From the NCBI GenBank assembly GCA_003151335.1, contig PLXE01000108.1:1-64000 (forward strand): a DNA stretch of 64,000 nucleotides, in the 5' to 3' direction. Below the pieces are notes generated by a model. It ran no database searches. It saw nothing but the letters and a program-made list of their open reading frames with translations, and had not been told where the DNA came from. Origin of the DNA: Acidobacteriaceae bacterium (GTDB lineage Bacteria; Acidobacteriota; Terriglobia; Terriglobales; Acidobacteriaceae). Below are positions 8,499 through 17,600 of this stretch, one piece after another. Every line of letters begins with the position of its first letter. The stretch's first letter is position 1. The position numbers were made by a program, and so were the translations under genes.

Positions 8499-8750
8499 AT
8501 GGCCTACATCATTACCGATACCTGTACCAAAGATGAACTCTGCGTCGAAGCCTGTCCGACCGACTGCATCCATCCCAAGAAGGACGAAGAGGGATTCGAA
8601 GCGGCAACCCAGTTGTATGTGGAACCGGAAGGCTGCATCGATTGTGGCGCCTGCGTTCCGGTGTGCCCGACCAATTCGATTTTCATCGTGGATGAGGTCC
8701 CGGCCGACAAGCAGGAATTCATCGCGAAGAACGCTGCGCATTACGCATAG
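8499..8750 (+). CDS. Ferredoxin with two Fe-S cluster motifs
   Basis: A soluble low-potential electron carrier of 83 residues. Eight cysteines lie at 9, 15, 19, 23 and 46, 49, 52, 56. The second set (CIDCGACVPVCP) is a normal 4Fe-4S motif; the first set is wider-spaced, as in 7Fe/8Fe ferredoxins that carry a 3Fe-4S or altered cluster. The ATG at 8499 has GGAGAT at six bases; an upstream GTG at 8427 is unlikely. The gene stands alone with a hairpin after it, and its redox partner cannot be named from context. Confidence 0.93.
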   Translation: MAYIITDTCTKDELCVEACPTDCIHPKKDEEGFEAATQLYVEPEGCIDCGACVPVCPTNSIFIVDEVPADKQEFIAKNAAHYA

Positions 8751-8773
8751 CGCGAAAGGTTATCTATAGGCTT

Positions 8774-8805
8774 CGGTCCGCGGCGATGGGCGAGAACGCG
8801 GACCG
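8774..8805. terminator. Stem-loop after the ferredoxin gene
   Basis: An 8-bp perfect stem (CGGTCCGC / GCGGACCG) has a 16-nt loop. The flanking GGC/GCC may extend it. No T-run follows, so it could end transcription weakly or protect the 3' end. Confidence 0.4.
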
Positions 8806-8895
8806 CCAAGCCATTGGATGATTTTTTGGGTGCTCTTCAGTCGAGACGGCCCGACGACGGTTGACCACTCCGGCGACGCAGCCTACATTAGTCGA

Positions 8896-9111
8896 ATGAA
8901 AATACCCCGCACTGGGGCTTTACTCCTCGCATTGGTTCCCTTTATCGCCATCTGCTTTTCGGTCCCGCTATGGGACAGGGTCTATCCCTTGGTGCTGGGC
9001 CTTCCCTTCAACCTGTTCTGGCTGATCTGCTGGATACCGCTGACCAGCATCTGTTTGTGGGGTGCATACCGCCTGCAGGATCGGGGCAGCGATAAAGGCG
9101 CAAGCGAATGA
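8896..9111 (+). CDS. DUF3311 small membrane protein, transporter partner
   Basis: A 71-residue integral membrane protein with two hydrophobic segments (about 8-28 and 33-58) and a short charged tail. The pattern FSVPLWDRVYPLVLGLPFN fits DUF3311, a family almost always encoded just before a sodium:solute symporter, as here. Its TGA overlaps the symporter ATG (ATGA), so the two are translationally coupled. It probably assists assembly or function of the transporter, by analogy with other small accessory subunits of SSS carriers; the role is inferred. Confidence 0.8.
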   Translation: MKIPRTGALLLALVPFIAICFSVPLWDRVYPLVLGLPFNLFWLICWIPLTSICLWGAYRLQDRGSDKGASE

Positions 9112-10589
9112 AGCCCAGCATGATCGCCCTGGCTGTGATCTTCGGCATCGTCCTGCTGGGCGCAATCATCGGCATCTGCTCGGGACGGCGCCGGCAGATG
9201 AACCTGGAGCAGTGGACGGTGGCGGGCCGGGGCTTTGGCGTGATTTTTGTCTGGCTCTTGATGGCGGGAGAGGTTTACACCACTTTCGCTTTTCTGGGGG
9301 CAAGCGGCTGGGCCTATTCGCGGGGTGGCCCGACGCTTTACATCATCGCCTACCTGACCTTGGCGTACGTCATCTCCTTTTTCATCCTGCCGGAGATTTG
9401 GGAGGCAGGCCGAAAATTCGCCCTGCACACTGAATCCGATTTCTTTCAGCAGCGCTACGGCAGCAAACCCCTGGCCGCGTTGGTGGCGATTGTCGGGGTG
9501 ATCTTCATCGTCCCCTACTTACAGTTGCAATTGACCGGATTGGGGATAATTGTGGAAGTGGCGAGCCTGCACGCAATCAGCCGTCCGCTGGCGATGTTAA
9601 TTGCATTCATCATCGTGGCCGGATTTGTTTTTTCCAGCGGCATTCGGGCCGTGGCTTGGGTTAGCGTGTTGAAGGACTCGCTCATGCTGATTGCCGCCTT
9701 CAGCATCGGCATAGGAATCCCCTACCACTACTTCGGCGGAATCCGGCCCATGTTCAAAGCGCTGACCCAGGCGAAGGCGGCGCACCTCACCATGCCGGGC
9801 AGCACCAGCAACCTGGGACACGCCTGGTATATCTCGACGGTCTTGCTTACCGCGTTTGGCTTCTACATGTGGCCGCATGCATTCGGTTCCGTGTTTACGG
9901 CAAAGAGCGGCGATACGCTGCGCCGCAACGCAGTGATTATGCCGCTGTACACCATTACGTTGCCGCTGCTCTTCTTTGTGGGCTTTACGGCGATCCTGGT
10001 CCTGCCAGGACTCAAGAGTGGCGATCTGGCGCTGCTGACCTTGGTGAGCCAGACCTTTCCTCCGTGGTTTCTGGGGGTGGTTGGCGGCGCGGGCGCACTG
10101 ACGGCCATGGTTCCGGCGGCCATCCTGATCCTGAGCGCCGCCACTTTGTTCGCCAAGAATTTCTTTCGGCCAGTGTTCAAGCCGGCCATGAAAGATGATG
10201 AGGTAGCCAAGCTGGCGAAAGTCATGGTGGTGGTAATCACCGGCATTGCCCTGTATTTCGCGATCTACAGTTCCACAACGCTGGTCGGCTTGCTGTTGCT
10301 GGCCTATGCCGGGATCGCGCAGTTCTTTCCGGGCGTAGTCTGTGGTCTGTACTGGAAGCGCGCAACCACGGCGGGCGTGTTCGCCGGTATCGTGGCAGGA
10401 GTGGGCACGGCGATGGCCCTCGTATTCAGCAAACACGACCCATTTATCGGCTTGAACGCCGGTTTTGTCGCGCTTTGTCTGAACGTGCTTGTGACCGTAG
10501 CAGCAAGCGTCCTTACTCCCGCGCAACAAGACGGATTCAACGAACCGGGCAGCCGGGCTGCGGCCAGCGCGGTGGCAATTTCCAGTTAG
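9108..10589 (+). CDS. Sodium:solute symporter (SSS family)
   Basis: Secondary transporter of 493 residues with about 13 hydrophobic helices, in the solute:sodium symporter family. Early features are EQWTVAGRGFG, then AGEVYTTFAFLGASGWAYSRG and ESDFFQQRYGS, all usual for the family branch that includes monocarboxylate carriers. The substrate cannot be fixed; monocarboxylates such as acetate, pyruvate or lactate are a reasonable guess because of the DUF3311 partner. It overlaps the DUF3311 gene by 4 nt. Seven bases separate its stop from the next gene. Confidence 0.9.
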   Translation: MKPSMIALAVIFGIVLLGAIIGICSGRRRQMNLEQWTVAGRGFGVIFVWLLMAGEVYTTFAFLGASGWAYSRGGPTLYIIAYLTLAYVISFFILPEIWEAGRKFALHTESDFFQQRYGSKPLAALVAIVGVIFIVPYLQLQLTGLGIIVEVASLHAISRPLAMLIAFIIVAGFVFSSGIRAVAWVSVLKDSLMLIAAFSIGIGIPYHYFGGIRPMFKALTQAKAAHLTMPGSTSNLGHAWYISTVLLTAFGFYMWPHAFGSVFTAKSGDTLRRNAVIMPLYTITLPLLFFVGFTAILVLPGLKSGDLALLTLVSQTFPPWFLGVVGGAGALTAMVPAAILILSAATLFAKNFFRPVFKPAMKDDEVAKLAKVMVVVITGIALYFAIYSSTTLVGLLLLAYAGIAQFFPGVVCGLYWKRATTAGVFAGIVAGVGTAMALVFSKHDPFIGLNAGFVALCLNVLVTVAASVLTPAQQDGFNEPGSRAAASAVAISS

Positions 10590-10596
10590 CGGAAGG

Positions 10597-11457
10597 ATGC
10601 TTTCGACAAAGATTATGCCTATGCGATCTCCTGCGTGGCTGTACCTGGATCTTCTCAAGAAAAGCATTCTCGAAGAACTGTATGTCGAGAATGAACTCCG
10701 CTTGATCTATCTGCGCTCCTGCCTGGATGGACAGGAGAAATTCAGCCAGCAAGTTTTTCTCGACATTCGCCGGCATCGGCCGGCGATGTATGACGAGTAC
10801 GTGAAACTTCGCGAAGTCGGCATCAACTACGGCAGAACGATCCAGAACCTGGGATTTCAGCATACGATGATCGGCCGCCGTAGATTGGAAAACATCGAAT
10901 CGTGTCTCGAGCGAGTGCTGGCAGATGGCATTGCGGGCGACTGCATCGAATGCGGCGTCTGGCGGGGCGGCGCAGTCGTCTTCATGAGAGGGTTCCTGGC
11001 GGCGCACCAGGTACAAGAGCGCACGGTTTGGGTGGCCGACTCTTTCCAGGGCTTGCCGGCGCCCACGCTGAAAGAAGACGAGGGACTTGATCTCACCGCG
11101 GCCCGTTATCCGATGTTAGCCATCGATCTGGAAACGGTGCGGGACTTGTTCGAGCGCTACGGGCTCTTGGACGATCAGGTCCGCTTCTTGCCGGGTTGGT
11201 TCAAAGATACGTTGCCTTCTGCGCCGATTCGCAAGCTTTCGCTGTTGCGCCTGGATGGTGACATGTACGAGTCCACCATGGATGCCTTGAACGCTCTGTA
11301 CGACAAGGTCGCGGAGGGCGGGTTCGTCATTGTGGACGATTACGGCGTGCTTCCCCAGTGCAAACGGGCGGTCACGGAATTTCGCGAGGCGCGGGGAATT
11401 AGCGACGCGATCGTTGAAGTGGACTGGACCGGAGCGTTCTGGCGAAAGGGAAGATAA
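10597..11457 (+). CDS. TylF/MycF-family O-methyltransferase
   Basis: SAM-dependent methyltransferase of the macrocin O-methyltransferase family, which methylates sugar hydroxyls using a divalent metal. The SAM-binding segment is GDCIECGVWRGGAVVFM (about 111-127), and LLRLDGDMYESTMDAL plus FVIVDDYG supply the family's metal and catalytic region. The ATG at 10597 is directly behind GGAAGG with almost no spacing; ATG at 10615 or 10621 may be the true start. It probably belongs to surface-polysaccharide or secondary metabolism. The next gene, a different methyltransferase, converges on it. Confidence 0.85.
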   Translation: MLSTKIMPMRSPAWLYLDLLKKSILEELYVENELRLIYLRSCLDGQEKFSQQVFLDIRRHRPAMYDEYVKLREVGINYGRTIQNLGFQHTMIGRRRLENIESCLERVLADGIAGDCIECGVWRGGAVVFMRGFLAAHQVQERTVWVADSFQGLPAPTLKEDEGLDLTAARYPMLAIDLETVRDLFERYGLLDDQVRFLPGWFKDTLPSAPIRKLSLLRLDGDMYESTMDALNALYDKVAEGGFVIVDDYGVLPQCKRAVTEFREARGISDAIVEVDWTGAFWRKGR

Positions 11458-11486
11458 GGCTCGGCCGACCTTACATCGGCATTTCA

Positions 11487-12239
11487 TCACGCATCCTGAA
11501 GCAAGCTGGCGATACAGGACTGAACTGCGGCAAAGCTGTTCTCAACGGTGTCCGGCATCTGATGCCCGCGGTTCTCGTAATCCCTAAAGTCCAGCGACAC
11601 GTACTCTGTCACCAGCTCATCGAAGTTACGAAGCAATACTTCGGAATGAGGATCGAGGCGGCTGATCAAACATAGCCCGGTCGGGCCGGTGCGTATCGTC
11701 GTCAGCCTCAAATCCTTGCGCCGCGCCTTAAGGCACAGGGCCAACTTCCATACGTCGCCGCTGTAGAAGTGAGTGGTGCGCACCCGGTCGGAGGTAGTTA
11801 GGTCCAAAGGCAGGGAATCGTGAATCATGACGATCGACTGGCGAGCTGCGAATCGCTCCAGATGAATGAAATCCAATAGAGCTTGCTCGAACAGGTGCAG
11901 ACCGTCGATAAAGGCCAGCGAAAAATTCCGTGCGTCCAAAATCTCGGCTAGATTGTAGGATTCGAAGAAACTGTCGCTGGTCATGGCAAACACGCGAGTG
12001 TCCGGAGGAAGAGTGCCCTCAAGCGTGGGCTCCGGATCGATGCCTATGCATTTCGTGTCGGGCAGAGCCGCGCGCAAGGAATCTCCATGGCGGATGCCGA
12101 TCTCCACGTAGGTTGCCGGCCGCAGAATTTGGTGGACCCAACTCAACACCGTGTAGTAATCGGGTCCGGGCAACGCGGTGGAGGCTTGCGCTATGTGAAT
12201 CTCGCGCAGCGCGTCATCGTAGGTGGAGGAATCTGGCAC
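11487..12239 (-). CDS. Class I SAM methyltransferase-like protein
   Basis: The 250-residue protein has a Rossmann-type methyltransferase core: YVEIGIRHGDSLRAAL carries the SAM-binding loop, KCIGIDPEP the strand-2 acidic residue, and FSLAFIDGLHLFEQALLDF and IVMIHDSLPLD the later strands, as in the Methyltransf_24 group. The substrate is unknown; proximity to the TylF-type gene hints at a glycan or small-molecule target. The start is a GTG at 12239 without a clear ribosome site, so the N-terminus is provisional. Confidence 0.75.
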   Translation of the reverse strand: MPDSSTYDDALREIHIAQASTALPGPDYYTVLSWVHQILRPATYVEIGIRHGDSLRAALPDTKCIGIDPEPTLEGTLPPDTRVFAMTSDSFFESYNLAEILDARNFSLAFIDGLHLFEQALLDFIHLERFAARQSIVMIHDSLPLDLTTSDRVRTTHFYSGDVWKLALCLKARRKDLRLTTIRTGPTGLCLISRLDPHSEVLLRNFDELVTEYVSLDFRDYENRGHQMPDTVENSFAAVQSCIASLLQDA

Positions 12240-12330
12240 GGCTATTACTATATCGGCGCGTGCGCCGGGCGATCAAACCTGCGGTGTGGTCTCACCTGAC
12301 CCTGAGCGCCATAGGCACGGATAGGTGCGC

Positions 12331-12849
12331 TTACTGGGTTGGGCCGCGACCGGAGGTGATCGACTTCAGATACGCCAGGACCGCCTCGGCGTCGGCGCGG
12401 GTCATGTGAAATTCAGGCATGGGAGAGCGAAGCGGCTTGCCGGTGGTCCAGATTCCGGTGGTGAGCAATGTGATCATCTGGGCATCGTTGGCTGGGGGTA
12501 AGCCGCCAATGCGTGGGCACAGCAGCGGCCAATCCTGTCCGGGTTGAGCCGGTAAGTACGGCACCGGCCCACCCGCCAGCCAGCGGCTGTAGTCGAGTTG
12601 CCCATTTTGTGTGCGCGGGGTGTGGCAGTTACCGCATTTCGCCACCTCGGTCACAATGTACTTGCCACGCGCAGAAGTCGCATTGCCGGCGCTATTGGTG
12701 GCCGTCGCCGCCGGCTTCCTTTCCTGCGCAATTGCGAGGTTGGATGCAGTGGTGATCAGCAGTAGAAATGCGGCGATCGACAGTCCGGCGATCACGCGCC
12801 TGAAAGCGAAAGTAACCCTCCAACCTTCAAATACAATGTGAGGCTGCAT
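12331..12849 (-). CDS. Exported class I cytochrome c
   Basis: A 172-residue c-type cytochrome with an N-terminal hydrophobic export segment (about 15-42, ending AIA). The heme-binding box is KCGNCH, and MPEFHM near the C-terminus offers the axial Met. It should act in the periplasm as an electron carrier. The ATG at 12849 has GGAGGGG just upstream. It sits between a methyltransferase and an M20 peptidase on the same strand, with no redox enzyme next to it, so its partner is unknown. Confidence 0.9.
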   Translation of the reverse strand: MQPHIVFEGWRVTFAFRRVIAGLSIAAFLLLITTASNLAIAQERKPAATATNSAGNATSARGKYIVTEVAKCGNCHTPRTQNGQLDYSRWLAGGPVPYLPAQPGQDWPLLCPRIGGLPPANDAQMITLLTTGIWTTGKPLRSPMPEFHMTRADAEAVLAYLKSITSGRGPTQ

Positions 12850-12871
12850 TGCCCCTCCGTTCTGTCTTGCC

Positions 12872-12892
12872 GCTAGCCACTAACCACTAGCC
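12872..12892. repeat. Short heptamer array next to the M20 peptidase stop
   Basis: Three 7-bp units (GCTAGCC, ACTAACC, ACTAGCC) lie six bases from the stop codon of the peptidase gene. They belong to the heptamer family listed at 50314-50425. Confidence 0.55.
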
Positions 12893-12898
12893 CCTGTT

Positions 12899-14278
12899 TC
12901 ACTGCCCCAAGATCTGGAAGAAGCGAATGATCGACTCGATCCCGCGATAGAAGTTGGGGATGTGAAACTTCTCATTGGGGGCGTGCAGGTTGTCGTCGGG
13001 CAGACCCATGCCCATCATGATGCTGGGAATCTTCAGGTCTTCCTCGAACTGGGTCACGATGGGAATCGAACCGCCCGAGCGGATGTACACGGTGTCTTTC
13101 CCGAAGATTTCGTGCATAGCTTCCACCGAGGCGCGCGCGAACTTGTTGTCGGTGTTCACCACGCAGGCCGGGCCCTTGCTGTGCACCTTGATGCTGATCT
13201 GGATGCCCTTGGGCGTGACCTTCTTCACGAACTCGGTGTACTTCTTCAGGATGTCGTCGGGGTCTTGCTTGGGCACCAGGCGCATCGAAACTTTGGCCGA
13301 GGCGCGCGCGGGAATCACGGTCTTGGCGCCCGGAGCGACGAATCCGCCCGGCATGCCGTGTACCTCCAGCGTGGGACGCGCCCAAGTGCGATAGAGCACG
13401 GAGTAGCCCGGCTCGCCAGTCAGCACGCTCGATCCCACTTCGGCCTTGCGATAGTCCTCTTCATTGAAGGGCAGACGCTCCCAGGCCTTCAGCTCATCGG
13501 CGGTCGGCTTTTGCACGTCATCGTAGAAGCCGGGGATCAGGATCTTTCCGTCCGCGTCCTTCAACTTGCTGATGATCTCGACCAGCGCGAACAGCGGGTT
13601 GGGCGCCGCGCCGCCGTACACGCCGGAGTGGAGATCGCTCTTCGCTCCCTGCGCTTGAATCTCGGTATAGAGCAGGCCGCGCAGGCCGACGCACAGCGTG
13701 GGGAGATCGGGCGCGAACAGCTCGGTGTCGGTGACCAGAGCGAAGTCGGCCTTCAGTTTGTCGGTGCCGGCGTTCTTCTTGACGAACTCTTCGATGCTCT
13801 CGCCGCCCACTTCTTCTTCGCCTTCGATCAGCACGCGGACGTTGATGGGCAGCTTGCCGTCGCCACCCTTGAACAGCGACTCGAACGCCTTGAGCTGCAT
13901 CCAGAGCTGGCCCTTGTCATCCACGGCGCCGCGGGCGTAGATGTTCTGATTGCGCTCGGTGGGCTCGAAGGGCGGAGTGTGCCACTCGTCCAGCGGCTCG
14001 GCCGGCTGCACGTCGTAATGCGCATAGCATAGCGCCGTCGGCTTGCCCGAGGCGTGCAGCCAGTCGGCGTAAACCAGGGGATGGCCTTGCGTGGCAATGG
14101 TCTCGACATGCTCGAAGCCGATCCGCTTCAGGTCGTTGGCCACCATCTCGGCGGCCTTGCGGATATCGTCTTTGTGCTCCTCGGCGGTGCTGACGCTGGG
14201 GATGCGAAGCAGATCTTTTAACTCGTCGAGAAAGCGTTTCTGGTTCTCGCGTGCGTAGGAAACGGCTGCGGATGACAT
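12899..14278 (-). CDS. M20 family metallopeptidase/dipeptidase
   Basis: Zinc-dependent exopeptidase of the M20 family, 459 residues, probably cytoplasmic (no signal peptide from this start). The metal ligands are visible in ALCYAHYDVQPAEPL (His, Asp), AVDDKGQL (bridging Asp) and IEGEEEVGG (catalytic Glu pair), followed by the dimerisation lid and a C-terminal HAPNEKF with the last His. The ATG at 14278 has AAGGAG upstream; a longer frame to 14362 adds 28 unconserved residues. It most likely cleaves small peptides; the exact substrate class (dipeptidase or carnosinase-like) is inferred from the conserved HYDVQP box. Confidence 0.92.
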   Translation of the reverse strand: MSSAAVSYARENQKRFLDELKDLLRIPSVSTAEEHKDDIRKAAEMVANDLKRIGFEHVETIATQGHPLVYADWLHASGKPTALCYAHYDVQPAEPLDEWHTPPFEPTERNQNIYARGAVDDKGQLWMQLKAFESLFKGGDGKLPINVRVLIEGEEEVGGESIEEFVKKNAGTDKLKADFALVTDTELFAPDLPTLCVGLRGLLYTEIQAQGAKSDLHSGVYGGAAPNPLFALVEIISKLKDADGKILIPGFYDDVQKPTADELKAWERLPFNEEDYRKAEVGSSVLTGEPGYSVLYRTWARPTLEVHGMPGGFVAPGAKTVIPARASAKVSMRLVPKQDPDDILKKYTEFVKKVTPKGIQISIKVHSKGPACVVNTDNKFARASVEAMHEIFGKDTVYIRSGGSIPIVTQFEEDLKIPSIMMGMGLPDDNLHAPNEKFHIPNFYRGIESIIRFFQILGQ

Positions 14279-14424
14279 AGAAAAAGTTCTCCTTCCAGAA
14301 CTGGAGCAGCGTGCGTGCGACTGCTCGCAAACACTGATGGCAAACCCCAAAGTATATCGCAAAGAAGCCGGGGAGTTTGTAACGGATGGTACGAGAAGAA
14401 GCAGCTATCCGTCGCAGCGGAACA

Positions 14425-14610
14425 TCAGCGCTCCGGTTTTTTCGAGCGCACTGATTCGATGATCTGGTCAATCTTTCTTGCTGTGAGGGCATCGGTGCCA
14501 TTGCGTTTTGATTCTTCGCCGATGAGCTTGAGGGCTTTGGGCTCGGATGCGGCAAGGCGAACGCGCAGGGCAGAAATGACAACGGCTTCAGTCGTGTCAG
14601 GTCGCGGCAT
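14425..14610 (-). CDS. Small hypothetical protein
   Basis: A 61-codon frame opens with ATG at 14610 and has a moderate GGGGAA ribosome site at ten bases. The protein is mostly helical in character (ALRVRLAASEPKALKLIGEES, then ALTARKIDQIIESVR) with a basic tail. I do not recognise a family. The size and charge pattern would suit a small DNA-binding or antitoxin-type protein, but no partner gene is visible. Confidence 0.45.
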   Translation of the reverse strand: MPRPDTTEAVVISALRVRLAASEPKALKLIGEESKRNGTDALTARKIDQIIESVRSKKPER

Positions 14611-14691
14611 CTAGTCGATTCCCCGGTTCAATTATCGGGACGGTAACAGTTTAATCCGCAACTGGGGCGAGCGGGACCAATAACAAGCCCG

Positions 14692-17600
14692 CTACGCCGT
14701 TGCCGCGGTGAGCCGCGCCGGCTCTTCGTGGAAGCGCACGGACACCAGCTTCGACACTCCCGGCTCCTGCATGGTGACGCCATACAGAACCGGCGCCATG
14801 CCCATCGTGCGCTTGCTGTGGGTGATGATGATGAACTGGGTTTGCAAGCTCATCTCGCGAATCAGTTCGGTGAAGCGGCCGATATTGGCTTCGTCGAGCG
14901 GCGCGTCCACCTCGTCGAGAATACAGAACGGGCTGGGCTGATACTGGAAGATGCCGACCAGCAGCGCCAGCGCAGTGAGCGCCTTCTCGCCGCCGGAGAG
15001 CAACAGCACATTTTGCAGCTTCTTGCCGGGAGGCGAGGCGACCACGTCAATGCCGCTTTCCGCCGAGTTCTCGATGTCGGTGAGGCGCATGAAGCCCTGG
15101 CCCCCGCCGAACAGCTTGCTAAAGGTGCGCGAGAAGTTCTCGTTGATGATCTTGAAGGCTTCTTCAAACTTCTGCCGCGAGATGGTGTCGATCTCTTTGA
15201 TTGTGTTCTGGGTATTCTCAATGGCCTGCAACAAATCCAGGCGCTGCGTTTCCAGAAACTCGTGACGCTGCGCGATCTCTTTGTATTCCTCCAGCGCCAT
15301 CATGTTCACCGGACCCATGTTGTCGAGGCGCGTGCGCATTTCGCGATAGGCTTCTTCTTCACCGGCGAGCGCCTCGGCGGCGACGCGGGGCAAGGAATCG
15401 TCGCCCATTAGCTCATGAGGCTGCTGGCTCAACTCCTGCACGCAGGTTTCTGACATGTGCTGCACATCGGATTGCACGCGCGCCTGCGCGGCTGAAAGTT
15501 CGCCGCGACGATCGCGCGCGGCATCGAGAGCTTCGCGGGCAGCCTTGAGGGCCTCTTCCAACTCAACGATTCGTACCCGGACCGTCTGCAACTCGGCTTG
15601 CAATTCGCGATCGCGATTGTGCGCAAGCTCGCGTTCGGCGGTCCAGCCGACCACCTGCTCCGCTAGGCGAACGTTCTCGGCTTCGCGTTGCTGCTTCTCG
15701 GCGGCAGCCGACTCGAGTTGCGATTTCAGCCTCGCCAGTTGCGTCGAGACCTCCGACACCATCGCCTCGACGCGCTGCACCGTGGTCACCGCTCCGCGGC
15801 GGCGCTCTTCCAATGTGGCCAGTTGCGCCCGCACTTCGCTGGCGAGCTGGGCAGCTTCGTCACGGCGCAAGCGCAGGCCTTCCAGACTGCTGTGCGCAGC
15901 CTGCATCTCCAATTCAAGCTGACGCCGTTGTTCTTCCTGCGCCGACAGCTCATTGCTTTGTTGGGCGATGAACGTCGCTTGCTGGCTGCGTTCCTCGCCG
16001 ATACGCGCCAGTTCACGCTCGTAAGTGGAGAGCCGCTCACGCACCCGGACCATCTCGGTTTCGAGTTGGCGGAGGGTGTGGCCTGAGGTCATGGCCTGGC
16101 GTTCGCCTTCGCGCTTGTCGTCCTCCAGCCGGTGCAGCAGTCCGGTCAGCTCGAAGATTTCGCGGCCCAGTGCGGCTACGCGCATCTCTTCGGCGGCCAT
16201 GGCGCGCTCCATCTCACCCATTTGTTGCAGTACCTCGCGCAGTTCGCGCTTCATGGAGAGTGGCCCCTGGCTGCGCTGCTTGCCGCCGGTCACGGTGACG
16301 TTGTGGAAGCACTCGCCGGACTTGGAAAGGAAGAAGGCATCGGGATTATTCAACGCGAGATCGCGGCCGGCGCTGGCATCGGGCACAATGTAGCCGTTGC
16401 CGAGCTTGGGCAGAATCACCTCCAGCGATTTGCCGAAGCCGTTGAGCACGCGAATGCAATGCTTGAGCGGGACCACGCTGTCGGCATGCGCGACCTGGTG
16501 CGCGGACTCGTCGAAGAGGAACGAGAACTTCGCCTGCGAGTCTTCGGGATGGACCAGGAACGTGGCGCGGCCATCCACGTCGCTGCGCAGCAGGCGCAGA
16601 CCTTCGTCGGCTGCATCCCAAGACTTGACCACGATGTAGTTCAGTTCGTCGCGCAGGAAATCGTCAACCACGTGCTCATAGCGATCTTCGACTTCGAGGA
16701 AGTCGGCGAGCACGCCCACCGGCGCCAGGCCTTCCTTCATCGCGCCCGAGGTGAAGAGCTTGCGTACCGATTCGGTGGTGTAGCCATGCTCGGTGATGAC
16801 GGCTTCCAGCGAACTCCTCTTGCCCATCGCGCTGGCGTACTCGCCACGCAGCGAATCCAGATGCCGCTTGCCGGTGGTCTCGGCGGAGCGCTTTTCGTCG
16901 AGCTGCTGGCGCGCTTCGCCGATCTGCGCGTTGAGCGCGACCACGCGTTGCGAGGCGGATTCAAACTCCAATCCGAGTTGGCCTTGCTGGCCACCGAACG
17001 TTTCCAGTTGCAGAATGGCGGCAGAGGTTTCGTCGTACAGGCGCTGCGCCTCGCGATCGAGCGCGGCAATGCGTTCCTCGGCTTGCGTGATGCGGTTGCG
17101 CACCGCAGAAGTCGCCGAGACCGCGATCAGAATGGCGTCGCGACGCTGCTCCTGCTGACGCTCGACTTCCAACAGAGAAGTTGCTGCTGCCGAAGCCTCC
17201 TGCTGTCTGGCTTGCGACTCCTGCTGAGCATGGGCAACCTCGACGCTGGCTGATTCGAGCGTGACGCGATTGGCTTCCAGTTCCTGCTGCAGACGCGCGA
17301 ACTGCGCTGCGGTGTTGGCGGTTTCCGCCTCGGCTGCGGCGGCGCGCGCATCCAGCTCGGAACAGCGCTCGTCGTTGGTGTGGCGGCGGGCGGCGGCGCG
17401 ATCGATCTCCAGCGAAAGCCGGTTGAGCTGCTCGCGGTTCTCCTGCGCCTCGCGCTCGATGGCGTAGCCACGCTGGGTGCGCTCGCCGTGCTCGCCTTCC
17501 ATGTGCTGCACAGCCTCAGCCTGCGCGTGTATGGCTTCGCCGATTTCCGTGAGTTGGCGAGCGAGCAGGGAAGCCTCGGCATCCAGCTGCGCGAACTTGC

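Noticed and set aside
12962-14032. Long plus-strand frame opposite the M20 peptidase
   Set aside because: His/Leu/Arg-rich mirror of a well-supported minus-strand gene; typical antisense shadow in GC-rich sequence. Similar shadows opposite dnaX, smc, the M13 and the S9 genes were dropped for the same reason.
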